A program made the translations under genes and the position numbers. DNA of 64,000 nt. It comes from Sphingomonas colocasiae (lineage in GTDB: Bacteria > Pseudomonadota > Alphaproteobacteria > Sphingomonadales > Sphingomonadaceae). The notes below the pieces were generated by a model. The model ran no database searches. It was not told where the DNA came from and saw only the letters and a list, made by a program, of their open reading frames with translations. The number at the start of each line of letters is the position of its first letter. Position 1 is the first letter of the stretch. The stretch is taken from contig NZ_JAINVV010000006.1 in NCBI RefSeq assembly GCF_019880585.1, positions 248,001 through 312,000 of the forward strand. The letters are read 5' to 3'. This document shows positions 52,346-61,553 of the stretch, piece by piece.

Positions 52346-53578
52346 TCAAAGTGCGTTCGGACGGCCCCGGTTCGCGGTGATCCAAATGCCCATGAGCAGT
52401 GCCAGAGCCACCAGTGCACCGCCGACCGTGACGAAGGTGGCGTGGATGCCGAGGTTCAGGCGCACGGGCGCGGTGATCAGCGGATTGAGGAAATGGCCGA
52501 GGAACAGCGACGACTGGACCAGCCCGATCGAATAATTCTGCTGCCCAGGGCTCACCCTGTCGAGGATGCGGTTGAGGAAGAAGGGCATGTTCCAGCCGGC
52601 GCCGATTCCCTCGATCACCACACACACCAGGATGAGCTCATAGGTCGGCGCGAATCCCGCGCCGATGAAGCCGATGCCCATCAGCGTCGACGACATGACC
52701 AGCGTCCATCCGCCGAGCCGTGAATAGACATAGCCGAAGGCAAAGGCGGCGAGGATCGAGACGGCGGCGCTGAGCGCAGGCACGCGGGACACCAGCACCG
52801 CACTGGTAATGCCGTTGTCCTTGAGCAGGAAGGGCATCTGGAAGGATGGCATGGTGTGGCCGATCGACAGGATCAGCGACAGCAGGAACAGTGGCCAGAG
52901 CTGCCACACCGAGAAGCGGTCCTTGCTGTCCAGCTTGCGCTCCAGCGTGATTGGCTTGTCGAAAACGAAGAATGCGATGAGCAGCATGACGCCCGGGATC
53001 AGGAACATGATGCCGGGCGCGCGCCAGCCGTAATTCTGTGCCAGCCAGCCGCCGAGCAGCATCGTCGTGACCGTCCCGATCGACGAGATGCCGTGCCGAT
53101 AACCGATAAGCTTGGAACGCGTCGCCCCGGCGAACTGCGCGGCGAGGATGCTGGTCATTGACACGTCGGCGACGACCGCGCTGAACCCGAGCACGAAGCG
53201 GCTGGCGAGCAGCGCGTAATAGTTGAGCGGCAGAAGTTGCATCAAGCCGGCCAATGTACAGACGGCCAGGCTGGCGAACATCATCCCGCGCAGATTGGTG
53301 GAACTGACGAACAGGCCAGCGACCAGTCCGGAGATCGCCATGCCGATGGGGGCGAGCGTGACCACGAACTGCGCGCTCAAAACCGAATCGCCGGAGCTGC
53401 TGAACTCCTGGGCAATGAGCTGGAGGCCCGGCACCACGGTGGTGAAGGCGAGCGCCGATTTTATCCCGCCGGTCAGCAGGATGATGATGATCAGCAGACG
53501 CCGCCAGGACGGCAAGGCATCTGCCGGCGACGCTGCCGCCGTCGGCGCATCATCACCCGTTCCAGTCACGGTGGCCAT
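52346..53578 (-). CDS. MFS transporter
   Basis: 410 residues from ATG 53578 (a TTG two codons earlier is less likely). About 12 hydrophobic segments, LIIIILLTGGIKSALAF at the start, and a charged central loop KPITLERKLDSKDRFSVW. Similar in layout to the MFS at 16799-17992 but clearly a different paralogue. Inner-membrane uptake or efflux of the pathway compound. Likely in one unit with the neighbouring SDR/TonB genes or on its own. Confidence 0.9.
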   Translation of the reverse strand: MATVTGTGDDAPTAAASPADALPSWRRLLIIIILLTGGIKSALAFTTVVPGLQLIAQEFSSSGDSVLSAQFVVTLAPIGMAISGLVAGLFVSSTNLRGMMFASLAVCTLAGLMQLLPLNYYALLASRFVLGFSAVVADVSMTSILAAQFAGATRSKLIGYRHGISSIGTVTTMLLGGWLAQNYGWRAPGIMFLIPGVMLLIAFFVFDKPITLERKLDSKDRFSVWQLWPLFLLSLILSIGHTMPSFQMPFLLKDNGITSAVLVSRVPALSAAVSILAAFAFGYVYSRLGGWTLVMSSTLMGIGFIGAGFAPTYELILVCVVIEGIGAGWNMPFFLNRILDRVSPGQQNYSIGLVQSSLFLGHFLNPLITAPVRLNLGIHATFVTVGGALVALALLMGIWITANRGRPNAL

Positions 53579-53704
53579 CTTCAACGCCCTCTCTTGTGTC
53601 TTTCGTGCACGCTAGCATCACCTGCGCGCCTTGGCCGTTCGTCATCCAGCATGCCCTCGTTGCCGAGCGTGCATCGTTTCGCAAGGGCCCGGCGGCCACG
53701 GCGA

Positions 53705-54442
53705 TCAGCGCAACAGCGTGGCGCCGCCATCGACTGTCCAGAACGCACCGTTGACGAAGGACGCAGCATCACTCGCCAGGAAGTGGACGACGCGGGCGAT
53801 CTCGTCGGGTTGCGCGACGCCGGGCGGTGCAACGCCGGGCTTGCCCCCGGCCGCCTCGATCGCGCCACGCGTCGCTTCGGTGAGCACGGGTCCGGGCGCC
53901 ACGGCGTTCACGCGGATACCAAACGGCGCGAATTCGCGCGCCATCACCTGCGTGGCAGCGGCGAGCCCGGCCTTGGACGCGGCATAGGCGGCCTTGCCTG
54001 GCCCCGGTCGCAGCGACTGCACCGATCCGATATTGACGATCGCCCCGCCCCGCCCCGCGTCCCGCATCATGCGCGCGACCAGTTGCGCGATGCGGACCGT
54101 ACCCTTCAGGTTGACGTCGATCACCGCATCCCAGTGCGGCTCGTCGAGATCGAGGATCGGGCGAGAGGGGAACAGGCCGGCAGCGTTGATCAGGATCGCC
54201 GGTCTCTCGTCGCGTAGCGCCGCCGCTAGCGGATCGTCGATCGCCCAGTCGGAGATGTCGAGAGCGAGCACCGCCGCGGCGGGCATTTCGCGTTGCGCAT
54301 CCGCCAACCCCGCCCCGTCGCGGTCGACCAGCAACAGGCGTGCGCCGGCCAGTGCCATGTGCCCGGCAATGCAACGCCCGATTCCCGAGGCGGCGCCGGT
54401 GACGATGGCGAGCCGGCCGTCGAGCCGGCTCGTCGCCTCCAG
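53705..54442 (-). CDS. short-chain dehydrogenase/reductase (SDR), start codon unclear
   Basis: About 245 residues. The coding homology includes the cofactor loop VTGAASGIGR, encoded upstream of the first ATG (54358). No ATG, GTG or TTG precedes it in frame before the TonB-receptor stop. CTG at 54442 or CTG at 54463 are the only near-start codons, so the start is given as CTG 54442 with low certainty. The other SDR motifs are intact: NAAGLFPSRP, SVQSLRPGPGKAAYAASK, VDGGATLLR. It follows the TonB receptor directly and is probably read through from it. Confidence 0.75.
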   Translation of the reverse strand: MEATSRLDGRLAIVTGAASGIGRCIAGHMALAGARLLLVDRDGAGLADAQREMPAAAVLALDISDWAIDDPLAAALRDERPAILINAAGLFPSRPILDLDEPHWDAVIDVNLKGTVRIAQLVARMMRDAGRGGAIVNIGSVQSLRPGPGKAAYAASKAGLAAATQVMAREFAPFGIRVNAVAPGPVLTEATRGAIEAAGGKPGVAPPGVAQPDEIARVVHFLASDAASFVNGAFWTVDGGATLLR

Positions 54443-54464
54443 CGTCTGCGAGCTACGTCTCAGG

Positions 54465-56801
54465 CTAGAAATCCAGCCCGAGCGCGAAGCCGTAATAGCG
54501 CGGCCGGTTATAGGTCCCCGCCAGGATCGCGCCGAAATCGGTCGCGAAGGTCAGATAGCGGTTGTTGGTCAGGTTCTCGCCGAAGATCTGCGCGCGCATC
54601 TTGTGACCGTCGACCTCGAACGCCCAGATCAGGCGCGCGCTGTAATTGCTTTCCTTGCCGTAGAGCGGAACCTGCGCGGTGTTCGGTGCCTGGGAGAGCA
54701 AGGTGTAGGTGGGCGAATTGCTCTTGCCGGTATAATCTCCGCGCAGCGTGAAGCTGCCGGCCGATACCGTGTCGAACGTGTATTCGGCGCCGACATGATA
54801 GGTCCATTTCGGCACGTTGGCGAATTCCGCCTGGTCGGCAACGTTGGTCGGCACGCCCCCGACCGCGATGATATATTCCTGATATTCCGGATCGACATAA
54901 CCGAGATTCGCGTCGATCTTGAGGCCCCCGAGCACGACCTGCCCCTCCACCTCGAAGCCGCGATAGCGCGCCTTGCCGGCATTGGTGAGCTGGTTGGTGT
55001 TGGTGACGATGCTGTAGCCGTTGACCTGCAGATCGTCATAATCGGTCTGGAACGCAGCCACGTTCAGGCGGACGCGGCGATCGAAGAAGTCGCTCTTTAT
55101 GCCCGCTTCGTAGCTGCGCGCGGTCTCGGGGCCGAAGGGCGGCGCGCCGACGGTCGGCGCATTATAGCCGCCCGAACGGTAGGCCGAGGATGCACGGGCA
55201 TAGAGCAGCACATCTGGCAGCGCCTTGTAACTGATCGAGCCCAGCCAGCCGACATTGTTCCACTTGTCGCCACGCGCCTGCGTCAGCGTGGTGGTGGTCG
55301 TCGTCGTGGAGACGGAACGGGAATCGAGTGTTTTCTTGTCCTCGGTGTAGCGGATGCCACCGACGATCTCGAGCTTGCCATCGGCGAAGGACGGCTTCCA
55401 CCCGACCTGCGCGAAACCGGCATAGGATTTGGAATCGATCGAATAGCTGGTGCTGCGGTTCAACCGGATCGCGGCGGCGGCGGACAGCGGCGAATTGAGG
55501 ATGGTGGTGATCGTCTCGTCCACCTTCTCGTCGTAATAATAGAGGCCGACGAGATAATTGAACTCGCCGACATCGCCAAGGAACTGCAATTCCTGAGTGA
55601 ACTGCTTCTGCTGTCCCGGATTGGCCGGGGTCACGTGCGCGGTGACCCATTCGATCGGCTGGCCGGCCACTGCCGGATTGGCGACCGCGCCGCGGGTCGC
55701 ACCGCCGCCGATGTTACCGCGCAGATTCTGATGGATCTCGTTATAGCCGGTGATCGACTTGATCGTCAGCGCGTCGCTGAACTGCTGTTCGACCGTCAGG
55801 ACACCGCCATAGGTCTCCACCGCCGATTTTCCGTCGGTGCGTGGATCACGATAGCTGAAGTCGCGCGGCCCCGGCCCGATCGGGAATGCAGGGCCGTTCG
55901 CCGCGGCGGCATTGCCGAAATAGGCGCGCCCGACGGTCGATCCACCCAGCACTTCCCAGCCGGTATAGGAATTCACCTTGTTGTAGCGGCCGCGCAGGTC
56001 GACGGTCAGGTCGCCCAGATCGCCGCGCAGCGCGGCGCCGAACCCCCAGCTGTCGAGTGCACCACCCCATTTGGAGCGCGACACACCCGGCGTCTCCACC
56101 CAACCGTCGCGCGTATGCGACTGGGCCGAAACCTTCAGCGTGAACGGCGAATTGCCGAGACGGCCGAACTGGATGACCGCCGAACCCGTCACCTCGGAAC
56201 GCGAGCCATAGGAGAAATCGGCCTTCACGCCGAATTCCTCGTCGGGGTTGCGGGTCGATAGCAGGATCGCGCCGCCCGTCGTGTTCCGGCCGAACAATGT
56301 GCCCTGCGGTCCGCGCAGCACTTCGACACTGGCGATGTCGGGCAGGTCGAAAGTGTTGCCGCTGGGCCGGGGATTGTAGACGCCGTCGATATACACGCCC
56401 ACCGCCGGCTCGACATAGAGCGCGGTCGACAACGTGCCGATACCGCGGATGTAGATCGCCGGCGCGTTGCCGCTGCCACTGGCCTGCGTGATGCGCAGGC
56501 TCGGCGCGAGTTGGGTGATGCCCTCGATACGGACGATGTTCAGCGTTTCTAGCTGCGCGCCCGAGATGGCGCTGATCGAAAGCGGGGTTTCCTGCGAGCG
56601 CTCGGCACGGCGGCGCGCGGTGACGATGATGTCCTCGATGCGGCTTGATCCGGCCTCCGCCTGGGTGCTGTCCTCGGGCGCGCCTTGGGCGACGGCGGCC
56701 GTCGGCAGTGCGCCGAGAAGCCCTGCAACCAGGGCCGCCCCGGCGACGCCACGACGCAAGCGCCTGCGGCCGGCATGGAAATCCGACGAATCGATGCTCA
56801 C
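54465..56801 (-). CDS. TonB-dependent outer-membrane receptor
   Basis: 778 residues. The signal peptide is at the start (RRGVAGAALVAGLLGALPTAAVAQG). The plug begins IEDIIVTARRRAERSQETPLSI and continues with QGTLFGRNTTGGAILLSTRNP. The barrel ends in GFALGLDF, with terminal Phe. Different from the receptor at 12068-14470. Likely imports a sterol-like or other hydrophobic compound. A perfect small palindrome sits 36 bp upstream of its start. Confidence 0.93.
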   Translation of the reverse strand: MSIDSSDFHAGRRRLRRGVAGAALVAGLLGALPTAAVAQGAPEDSTQAEAGSSRIEDIIVTARRRAERSQETPLSISAISGAQLETLNIVRIEGITQLAPSLRITQASGSGNAPAIYIRGIGTLSTALYVEPAVGVYIDGVYNPRPSGNTFDLPDIASVEVLRGPQGTLFGRNTTGGAILLSTRNPDEEFGVKADFSYGSRSEVTGSAVIQFGRLGNSPFTLKVSAQSHTRDGWVETPGVSRSKWGGALDSWGFGAALRGDLGDLTVDLRGRYNKVNSYTGWEVLGGSTVGRAYFGNAAAANGPAFPIGPGPRDFSYRDPRTDGKSAVETYGGVLTVEQQFSDALTIKSITGYNEIHQNLRGNIGGGATRGAVANPAVAGQPIEWVTAHVTPANPGQQKQFTQELQFLGDVGEFNYLVGLYYYDEKVDETITTILNSPLSAAAAIRLNRSTSYSIDSKSYAGFAQVGWKPSFADGKLEIVGGIRYTEDKKTLDSRSVSTTTTTTTLTQARGDKWNNVGWLGSISYKALPDVLLYARASSAYRSGGYNAPTVGAPPFGPETARSYEAGIKSDFFDRRVRLNVAAFQTDYDDLQVNGYSIVTNTNQLTNAGKARYRGFEVEGQVVLGGLKIDANLGYVDPEYQEYIIAVGGVPTNVADQAEFANVPKWTYHVGAEYTFDTVSAGSFTLRGDYTGKSNSPTYTLLSQAPNTAQVPLYGKESNYSARLIWAFEVDGHKMRAQIFGENLTNNRYLTFATDFGAILAGTYNRPRYYGFALGLDF

Positions 56802-56836
56802 TGGGTCCCTCTCCCTGATCTGCTCTTCTTTTACAT

Positions 56837-56849
56837 CATTCTAAGAATG
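56837..56849. promoter_or_regulatory. palindrome upstream of the TonB receptor
   Basis: CATTCTAAGAATG, perfect 6-1-6 palindrome 36 bp before the receptor ATG at 56801. Its sequence is unlike the CTATC-type sites. Short, so chance occurrence is possible. Confidence 0.4.
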
Positions 56850-56927
56850 GCGTCGGGAAGGACAAATCTGAAACGGGCACAGGAGCAATTCAAAACGGGC
56901 ATCGTGTTCCGGGCGGGAGACCGCGTG

Positions 56928-58334
56928 TCAGACAAGGATACGATCAGGCACCCGCTCCACAGGCGGCGTGTTGTCCGCCCTCGCCCCGCCGATCATAGGC
57001 ACGACCGCGCGCGCGACCATTTCCTCGAGCCCTTCGGTGATCCAGCGCGAATAGTGCCGCTCGATCATGGCGACTGAGGTGTCGTGCAGGGCTGCGACCA
57101 GCCGGATCGGCAAGCCGCTGCGCAGGCCCCGGACGATCGACGAGTGCCTGAGTGCATAGGGAATGGTCGCAGTCGGCAGCCCGGTCGCATCGATGACTTT
57201 CGCCCAGAGCCGGGTCATCTCGCTGGCGGTCGTCCAGGCGCCGCGGCTGTCGCGGACCCAGTGCATTGCCGAGACCTGATGCATGCGCCACCGTTCCAGC
57301 AATGGCGCGCTGGCCGGACGATCGTTTACGACCGGCGCCAACGCGGAGATCACATCTGCGCCGACGGCGACCCGGATATATTCGACCGTCTTGCGCTTGC
57401 CCTTGAACGATTGCGGGATGAGCAGCCGGCTCTGGCCTGACTGGACGTCGCCGACAGTCATGCGGCGGAGTTGCGCGAACCGCGCGCCGGTCGCGGCGAG
57501 GAGGAGCACCAGCCGCCCGAAATCCTCATCGAGCCCGAGCGACTCCGCGACGATGCGGCGAATCTCGTCATCGGGCAGGATCTGGTTTTCGCGCGCGCGG
57601 GAGATGACCACGCCGCCGGTCTCGACCTGGAGCCCGTAACGGATGGCCACCGGCACATCGGCGGGAAGCGCACGCCGGTGCGTGAGATAGCCCTCGTTGA
57701 GCGCGGCCTTGAACTCGTTGACCACGCGCTGGCGGCTGGAGGGGGCCAGTCGCACGAGCCGCCCCTGCCAGGCGATCAGGTCGGCTTCGGTTAGCCGGGC
57801 AAGCGTCATGCCTGCTATTCTCCGGTCGGCGAGAACATGGGCCTTGAGCTTGTAATGGGCATCGGAGCGAACGGTGCGGCCGGCCTGCAGCGAACGGCGG
57901 GCGTCCCGCTTGCCGATATAGACCTTCACGACCTGCTCGACGGTTATCTCGGGATCGAGTTCGGCCTGTGGCGATGCTTGTTCGAGCTTGATCGCTTTCC
58001 AGCGGATCGCCTTGTCGAGTGCCTGGGGATAGCTGAGCACATGATCGCTGTCGGCAGGCAGTATGTCATCGGTCTGGCCGAGCCGCTCGGTCCAATAGCT
58101 GTCTTCCTTGTCCGGACAGCGCAGCCGCGCAACCCATGCCGCCTTGCGGCGTCCCCGATAGTAGCCGAGATGGAAGCCTTCCGTGATCGCGCGCCAATAG
58201 GGCTTCGCGCGGGGCTTGAGGCGCAAGCGTGAGGCGCGGGTCTGCAGCGGGAGATCGGCGACTGTCTTGGCCATCAGAGCAAAAAGGTCCAGAACTTGTC
58301 CAGTATTTTTACCCGGATTGCGACGGACGCTCAA
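56928..58334 (-). CDS. tyrosine-type site-specific recombinase (phage/ICE integrase)
   Basis: 468 residues. Catalytic motifs of the tyrosine recombinases: LLLAATGARFAQLRRMTVGD (Arg I), YALRHSSIVRGL (HxxR), and HDTSVAMIERHYSRW (nucleophile tyrosine). N-terminal core-binding region: KLKAHVLADRRIAGMTLARLTEADLIAWQ. An internal ATG at 58274 is an alternative start. Sixty bp from its 5' end lies a tRNA-Glu 3' fragment, the expected attachment site. It integrates or excises a genomic element at that tRNA. Confidence 0.9.
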   Translation of the reverse strand: MSVRRNPGKNTGQVLDLFALMAKTVADLPLQTRASRLRLKPRAKPYWRAITEGFHLGYYRGRRKAAWVARLRCPDKEDSYWTERLGQTDDILPADSDHVLSYPQALDKAIRWKAIKLEQASPQAELDPEITVEQVVKVYIGKRDARRSLQAGRTVRSDAHYKLKAHVLADRRIAGMTLARLTEADLIAWQGRLVRLAPSSRQRVVNEFKAALNEGYLTHRRALPADVPVAIRYGLQVETGGVVISRARENQILPDDEIRRIVAESLGLDEDFGRLVLLLAATGARFAQLRRMTVGDVQSGQSRLLIPQSFKGKRKTVEYIRVAVGADVISALAPVVNDRPASAPLLERWRMHQVSAMHWVRDSRGAWTTASEMTRLWAKVIDATGLPTATIPYALRHSSIVRGLRSGLPIRLVAALHDTSVAMIERHYSRWITEGLEEMVARAVVPMIGGARADNTPPVERVPDRILV

Positions 58335-58395
58335 GGATGATATCGCCTTAACTTATTGATTTTACTATTATCCAAGTGTGTCCAAGGGCGTTTTG

Positions 58396-58447
58396 ACCCT
58401 GCCCTTTCACGGCTGAAACACGGGTTCGATTCCCGTAGGGGTCACCA
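58396..58447 (+). other. 3' fragment of a tRNA-Glu(UUC) gene, putative attachment site
   Basis: Reads as the anticodon arm (loop CTTTCAC, anticodon TTC), then the T-arm CGGGTTCGATTCCCG and the acceptor end TAGGGGTCACCA. The acceptor 5' strand and D-arm are absent upstream, so it is not a functional tRNA. In a tRNA 3'-end insertion, a remnant of this orientation marks the right end of the element, with the element to the left. The adjacent integrase agrees. Confidence 0.75.
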
Positions 58448-58623
58448 ATATTCTTGAATGCTTGGCGCAAAAGGCGCCAACGAATCGAGAGCATTGGATA
58501 CACGCATCGATCGACGATATTGATCAGCCTGGGCGGTCGCTCGGCAACGCCGCAGGGCGGACCGGAATAGCTCGATCCGTAGCGAGTTCGCCCGATAGGC
58601 GGGTCATCCCTCCGGGTGGAAAT
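58448..58623. other. intergenic stretch after the tRNA fragment
   Basis: 176 bp between the tRNA fragment and the RidA-like gene. I see no gene, hairpin or repeat that I can support. If the border call is right, this is host DNA next to the island. Confidence 0.5.
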
Positions 58624-59148
58624 TCAAAGCCCTGCTCCCCGCTCTGCGCAAGTCCGCACGGGAACCCGAGCAACCAGTTCGATCTCGACGATGCCACCTG
58701 GGGCCAGGAGGCCGGTCGTGCCGACTGCCGTCCACGCCGGCCAAGGCGCGCGCATGAATTCCCGCTTCACGTCATTGAAGGCAGCGAACTGTTCGAAGCG
58801 GTCTCCCTCGAAGTCGGGGCTGTCCCAAACATGATAGCTCCTGATCATGATCACTCGGGAAAAGTCGCTGCCGGCCGCGCGCAACGTCTCGGCGATCCGC
58901 TCGAAGGCGCGCCGCAGTTGCTGGCGCAGCGCTGCGCCGTCGCGCCCCTCACCGGGTTCGCGCGTCACGATCACGCCCGACATATACAGTCGGTCACCGT
59001 CCCAGCGGGACTGGGCAAAACCATGGTCGTCATGCGCGATCCGATCGGTCGGCGCCGACATCACGATTCCGCCGCCGGGCGCGTCGATACAGGCCGGCTG
59101 GACAGTGAGCACTCCGGCGGAAGCCAGCAACGACAGGAAATGAGGCAT
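58624..59148 (-). CDS. exported RidA-like protein
   Basis: 174 residues from ATG 59148 preceded by GGGAGAAG. The first 25 residues look like an export signal (MPHFLSLLASAGVLTVQPAC). The rest is a RidA-type domain: SRWDGDRLYMSGVIVTREPGEG, LRRAFERIAETLRAAGSDFSRVIMIRSYHVW, and GGIVEIELVARVP. Most RidA proteins are cytosolic, so a periplasmic form is unusual. It diverges from the amidohydrolase operon over a perfect palindrome. Confidence 0.8.
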   Translation of the reverse strand: MPHFLSLLASAGVLTVQPACIDAPGGGIVMSAPTDRIAHDDHGFAQSRWDGDRLYMSGVIVTREPGEGRDGAALRQQLRRAFERIAETLRAAGSDFSRVIMIRSYHVWDSPDFEGDRFEQFAAFNDVKREFMRAPWPAWTAVGTTGLLAPGGIVEIELVARVPVRTCAERGAGL

Positions 59149-59197
59149 TGTCTTCTCCCGGCCACACGGCGCCGAAGGCCGCGTTGACATCACGATC

Positions 59198-59219
59198 TAT
59201 GTGAGCTTATGCTCACATA
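59198..59219. promoter_or_regulatory. perfect palindromic operator between divergent genes
   Basis: Nine-base arms TATGTGAGC and its exact mirror, with a 4-bp TTAT spacer (22 bp in all). It lies 50 bp before the RidA-like ATG and 32 bp before the amidohydrolase ATG. The arms and even length fit a dimeric repressor site. No regulator gene is in the visible neighbourhood. Confidence 0.7.
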
Positions 59220-59250
59220 ACACAGATGATGGATTTGAAAGGGAGTTGGG

Positions 59251-60732
59251 ATGCCGATCAGGCGTAGCGCGCTGACGCTGATGTTCGCGGCGGTGGCCGC
59301 ATTTGCGCCGATGACAATGGCAATGGCGGCTGACGGCGACCTGATCATCCGCAATGCCCGTATCGTGGACGCGCGCGGCGAGCAGGGCGGCGGGCTGGCG
59401 ACCATCCGCATCGTCAACGGCCGGATCGCGGCGATCGAAAAACAGGCACGCAAGGTCAGCGGCAAAGCAAGAGGCACGACCACCATCGACGCCGATGGCG
59501 GTCATGTCGCGCCCGGGCTGGTCGATGCGCATGTCCATATGATGTGGTCGCCCGGCTGCGCGCTGCAGCATCCCGACGCACGGACCGAGAATTGGAAGCA
59601 AACCTGCGGGAGGCTGTTGCCCGACTATCTGCGCGCCTATCTTGCGTCGGGCGTCACCACGATCGTCGACTTTGCGGGGCCGGGCTTCGTCCACAAGGCG
59701 ATCCGAAAGCTCGAAGCCGATGGTGCCCCTTCGCCGCGCTATGAATATCTGAGCCCCGTGCTCGCAACCGCAGGCGGCTATGGCGGCGTGCCGCCGTTCG
59801 CCGATCCCGACTTCATGCTCGTCGCCAGCGAGGCCGATGTCGACCGCGCCTTTGGCAGCGCGCGCGAGGCGGGCGTGATCGGCGTCAAGGTGCTGCTGGA
59901 AAGCGGCTTCATCGATTTCCAGAAGATGCCGACCCATAGCGCCGGAATTCTCGCAAGGATCGGCACCGAAGCGAAGAAAAACAACCTGCCGGTCTTCATC
60001 CATGCTTCTTCCGAGGCCGACATGAACCGTGCGCTCGATATCGCCCCGCGCGGCCTGGCCCACACGTTGATCAATCGGGACACGCCGCTGTCGCAGGCCT
60101 TTATCGACCGCATGGCGAAAAGCGGCACCTTTCAGGTGAGCACGTTGCAGACGACCGACAGTTATCTCAACCGTCACGAACCCAGGCGGCTCTCCCGCCC
60201 CGGGCTGGAAGTCGTTCCCCCCTCCGAACTGGCCTATGCCCGCGATCCGCGCAACGGCGACCGCGCCGTCTCGCTTCTGTCGGGCAATCCCGATGATCCC
60301 GTTGCGGTCGAGCAGACCGCCGCGGCATTGAGCCCCAACAGCGTGAATCGGACGCTCAAGGTCAGCGAAGGCGCCATCCGCGCGCTTGCACGCGCCGGCG
60401 TGCCGATCGTGACGGGCAGCGACACCCCGCATCATCCCTTCGCCCTCTATTCATTCCACGGGCCGAGCTCGATTCGCGAAATGGAGTTGCTGGGCGAAGC
60501 CGGCCTCTCGCCAATGGAGGTGTTGACGGCATCGACGCTTACGCCGGCGCGGATGTTCGGCATCGACAGGGATCAGGGCACCGTCGAGATCGGCAAGATT
60601 GCGGACCTCGTCATCCTGAACGGCAATCCGGCGCGCGACATCGGCAGCTGGCACAAGATCAAATGGGTCGTGCGCGCCGGACGAGCCGCGACGCCGGCGC
60701 GCTGGCTCAAATTCCGGGACACGGCACGATGA
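59251..60732 (+). CDS. secreted amidohydrolase family protein (imidazolonepropionase-like)
   Basis: 493 residues with a Sec signal peptide (MPIRRSALTLMFAAVAAFAPMTMAMA). Metal ligands: VDAHVHMM, a lysine in IGVKVLLESG, HAS in VFIHASSEAD, TGSDTPHHP with the aspartate. C-terminal GIDRDQGTVEIGKIADLVILNGNP. A periplasmic zinc hydrolase acting on an amide, ester or lactone. Its stop overlaps the SDR start (ATGA). First gene of the 59-63 kb operon, whose later enzymes are cytosolic. Confidence 0.92.
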   Translation: MPIRRSALTLMFAAVAAFAPMTMAMAADGDLIIRNARIVDARGEQGGGLATIRIVNGRIAAIEKQARKVSGKARGTTTIDADGGHVAPGLVDAHVHMMWSPGCALQHPDARTENWKQTCGRLLPDYLRAYLASGVTTIVDFAGPGFVHKAIRKLEADGAPSPRYEYLSPVLATAGGYGGVPPFADPDFMLVASEADVDRAFGSAREAGVIGVKVLLESGFIDFQKMPTHSAGILARIGTEAKKNNLPVFIHASSEADMNRALDIAPRGLAHTLINRDTPLSQAFIDRMAKSGTFQVSTLQTTDSYLNRHEPRRLSRPGLEVVPPSELAYARDPRNGDRAVSLLSGNPDDPVAVEQTAAALSPNSVNRTLKVSEGAIRALARAGVPIVTGSDTPHHPFALYSFHGPSSIREMELLGEAGLSPMEVLTASTLTPARMFGIDRDQGTVEIGKIADLVILNGNPARDIGSWHKIKWVVRAGRAATPARWLKFRDTAR

Positions 60733-61553
60733 AGGGAACCGACGTGATGGACACGGTGAAGATCGCGTCGCTGTTCGACGTTTCCGGAAAGGTTGCGCTG
60801 GTGACCGGTGGATCGCGCGGCATCGGCCTGATGATCGCTCGCGCCTATGCTGCAAACGGCGTCCGGGTCTATATCACCTCACGCAAACGCGATGCCTGCG
60901 AGGCCGCCGAGCGCGAACTCGGCGCCATCGGCGAATGCATCGCCATCCCGGCGGATCTGTCCAACGCGGAGGGGCGCGCCGCGCTGGTGGCCACGCTGAG
61001 CGCGCGGGAGGACCGGCTCGACATCCTGGTCAACAATGCCGGCACGACCTGGGGGGCGCCCTTCACGGAATATCCGGAAGACGGTTTCGACAAGGTGCTC
61101 GACACCAATCTCAAGGCCCCCTTCTTCCTGACGCGCGAACTGCTGCCCTTGCTGGAGGCCGGCGGCGAACGAGGCTCCGCTCGCATCATCAACATAGGAT
61201 CGATCGACGGGATCAATGTACCCAGGCTGGCGCCCAACTATGCCTATGGCCCCAGCAAAGCCGCCGTCCATCACCTGACACGGGTGCTGGCAGTCCTGCT
61301 GGGGCGCAGGAACATCCGGGTCAACGCGATCGCCCCGGGGCCGTTCGACAGCAAGATGACCGAATGGACGCTGACCGAATATCGCGACCAGATCATTTCC
61401 CGCTGCCCGGTCGGACGGATCGGACGGCCCGACGACATGGCCGGCATCGCGCTCTATCTCGCTTCGCCGGGAGCGGACTATCTCAACGGAGTGGTGATTC
61501 CGCTCGATGGCGGCATCAGCATCGAAAACGGCAATATGAGTACCGGCGAATGA
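60729..61553 (+). CDS. short-chain dehydrogenase/reductase (SDR)
   Basis: 274 residues from ATG 60729 (ATG 60747 is also possible). TGGSRGIGLMIA cofactor loop, NNAGTTWGAPFTEYP, GSIDGINVPRLAPNYAYGPSK active site, LDGGISI end. It overlaps the amidohydrolase by four bases and the dioxygenase by four bases. It probably oxidises a hydroxyl produced in this operon; substrate unknown. Confidence 0.9.
   Translation: MKGTDVMDTVKIASLFDVSGKVALVTGGSRGIGLMIARAYAANGVRVYITSRKRDACEAAERELGAIGECIAIPADLSNAEGRAALVATLSAREDRLDILVNNAGTTWGAPFTEYPEDGFDKVLDTNLKAPFFLTRELLPLLEAGGERGSARIINIGSIDGINVPRLAPNYAYGPSKAAVHHLTRVLAVLLGRRNIRVNAIAPGPFDSKMTEWTLTEYRDQIISRCPVGRIGRPDDMAGIALYLASPGADYLNGVVIPLDGGISIENGNMSTGE

Noticed and set aside
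53994-56261. 755-residue open frame on the plus strand
   Set aside because: Antisense shadow of the TonB receptor and SDR; low-complexity translation with no motif.
58396-58447. Functional tRNA-Glu gene
   Set aside because: The 5' acceptor strand and D-arm are missing upstream, so it is only a 3' remnant.
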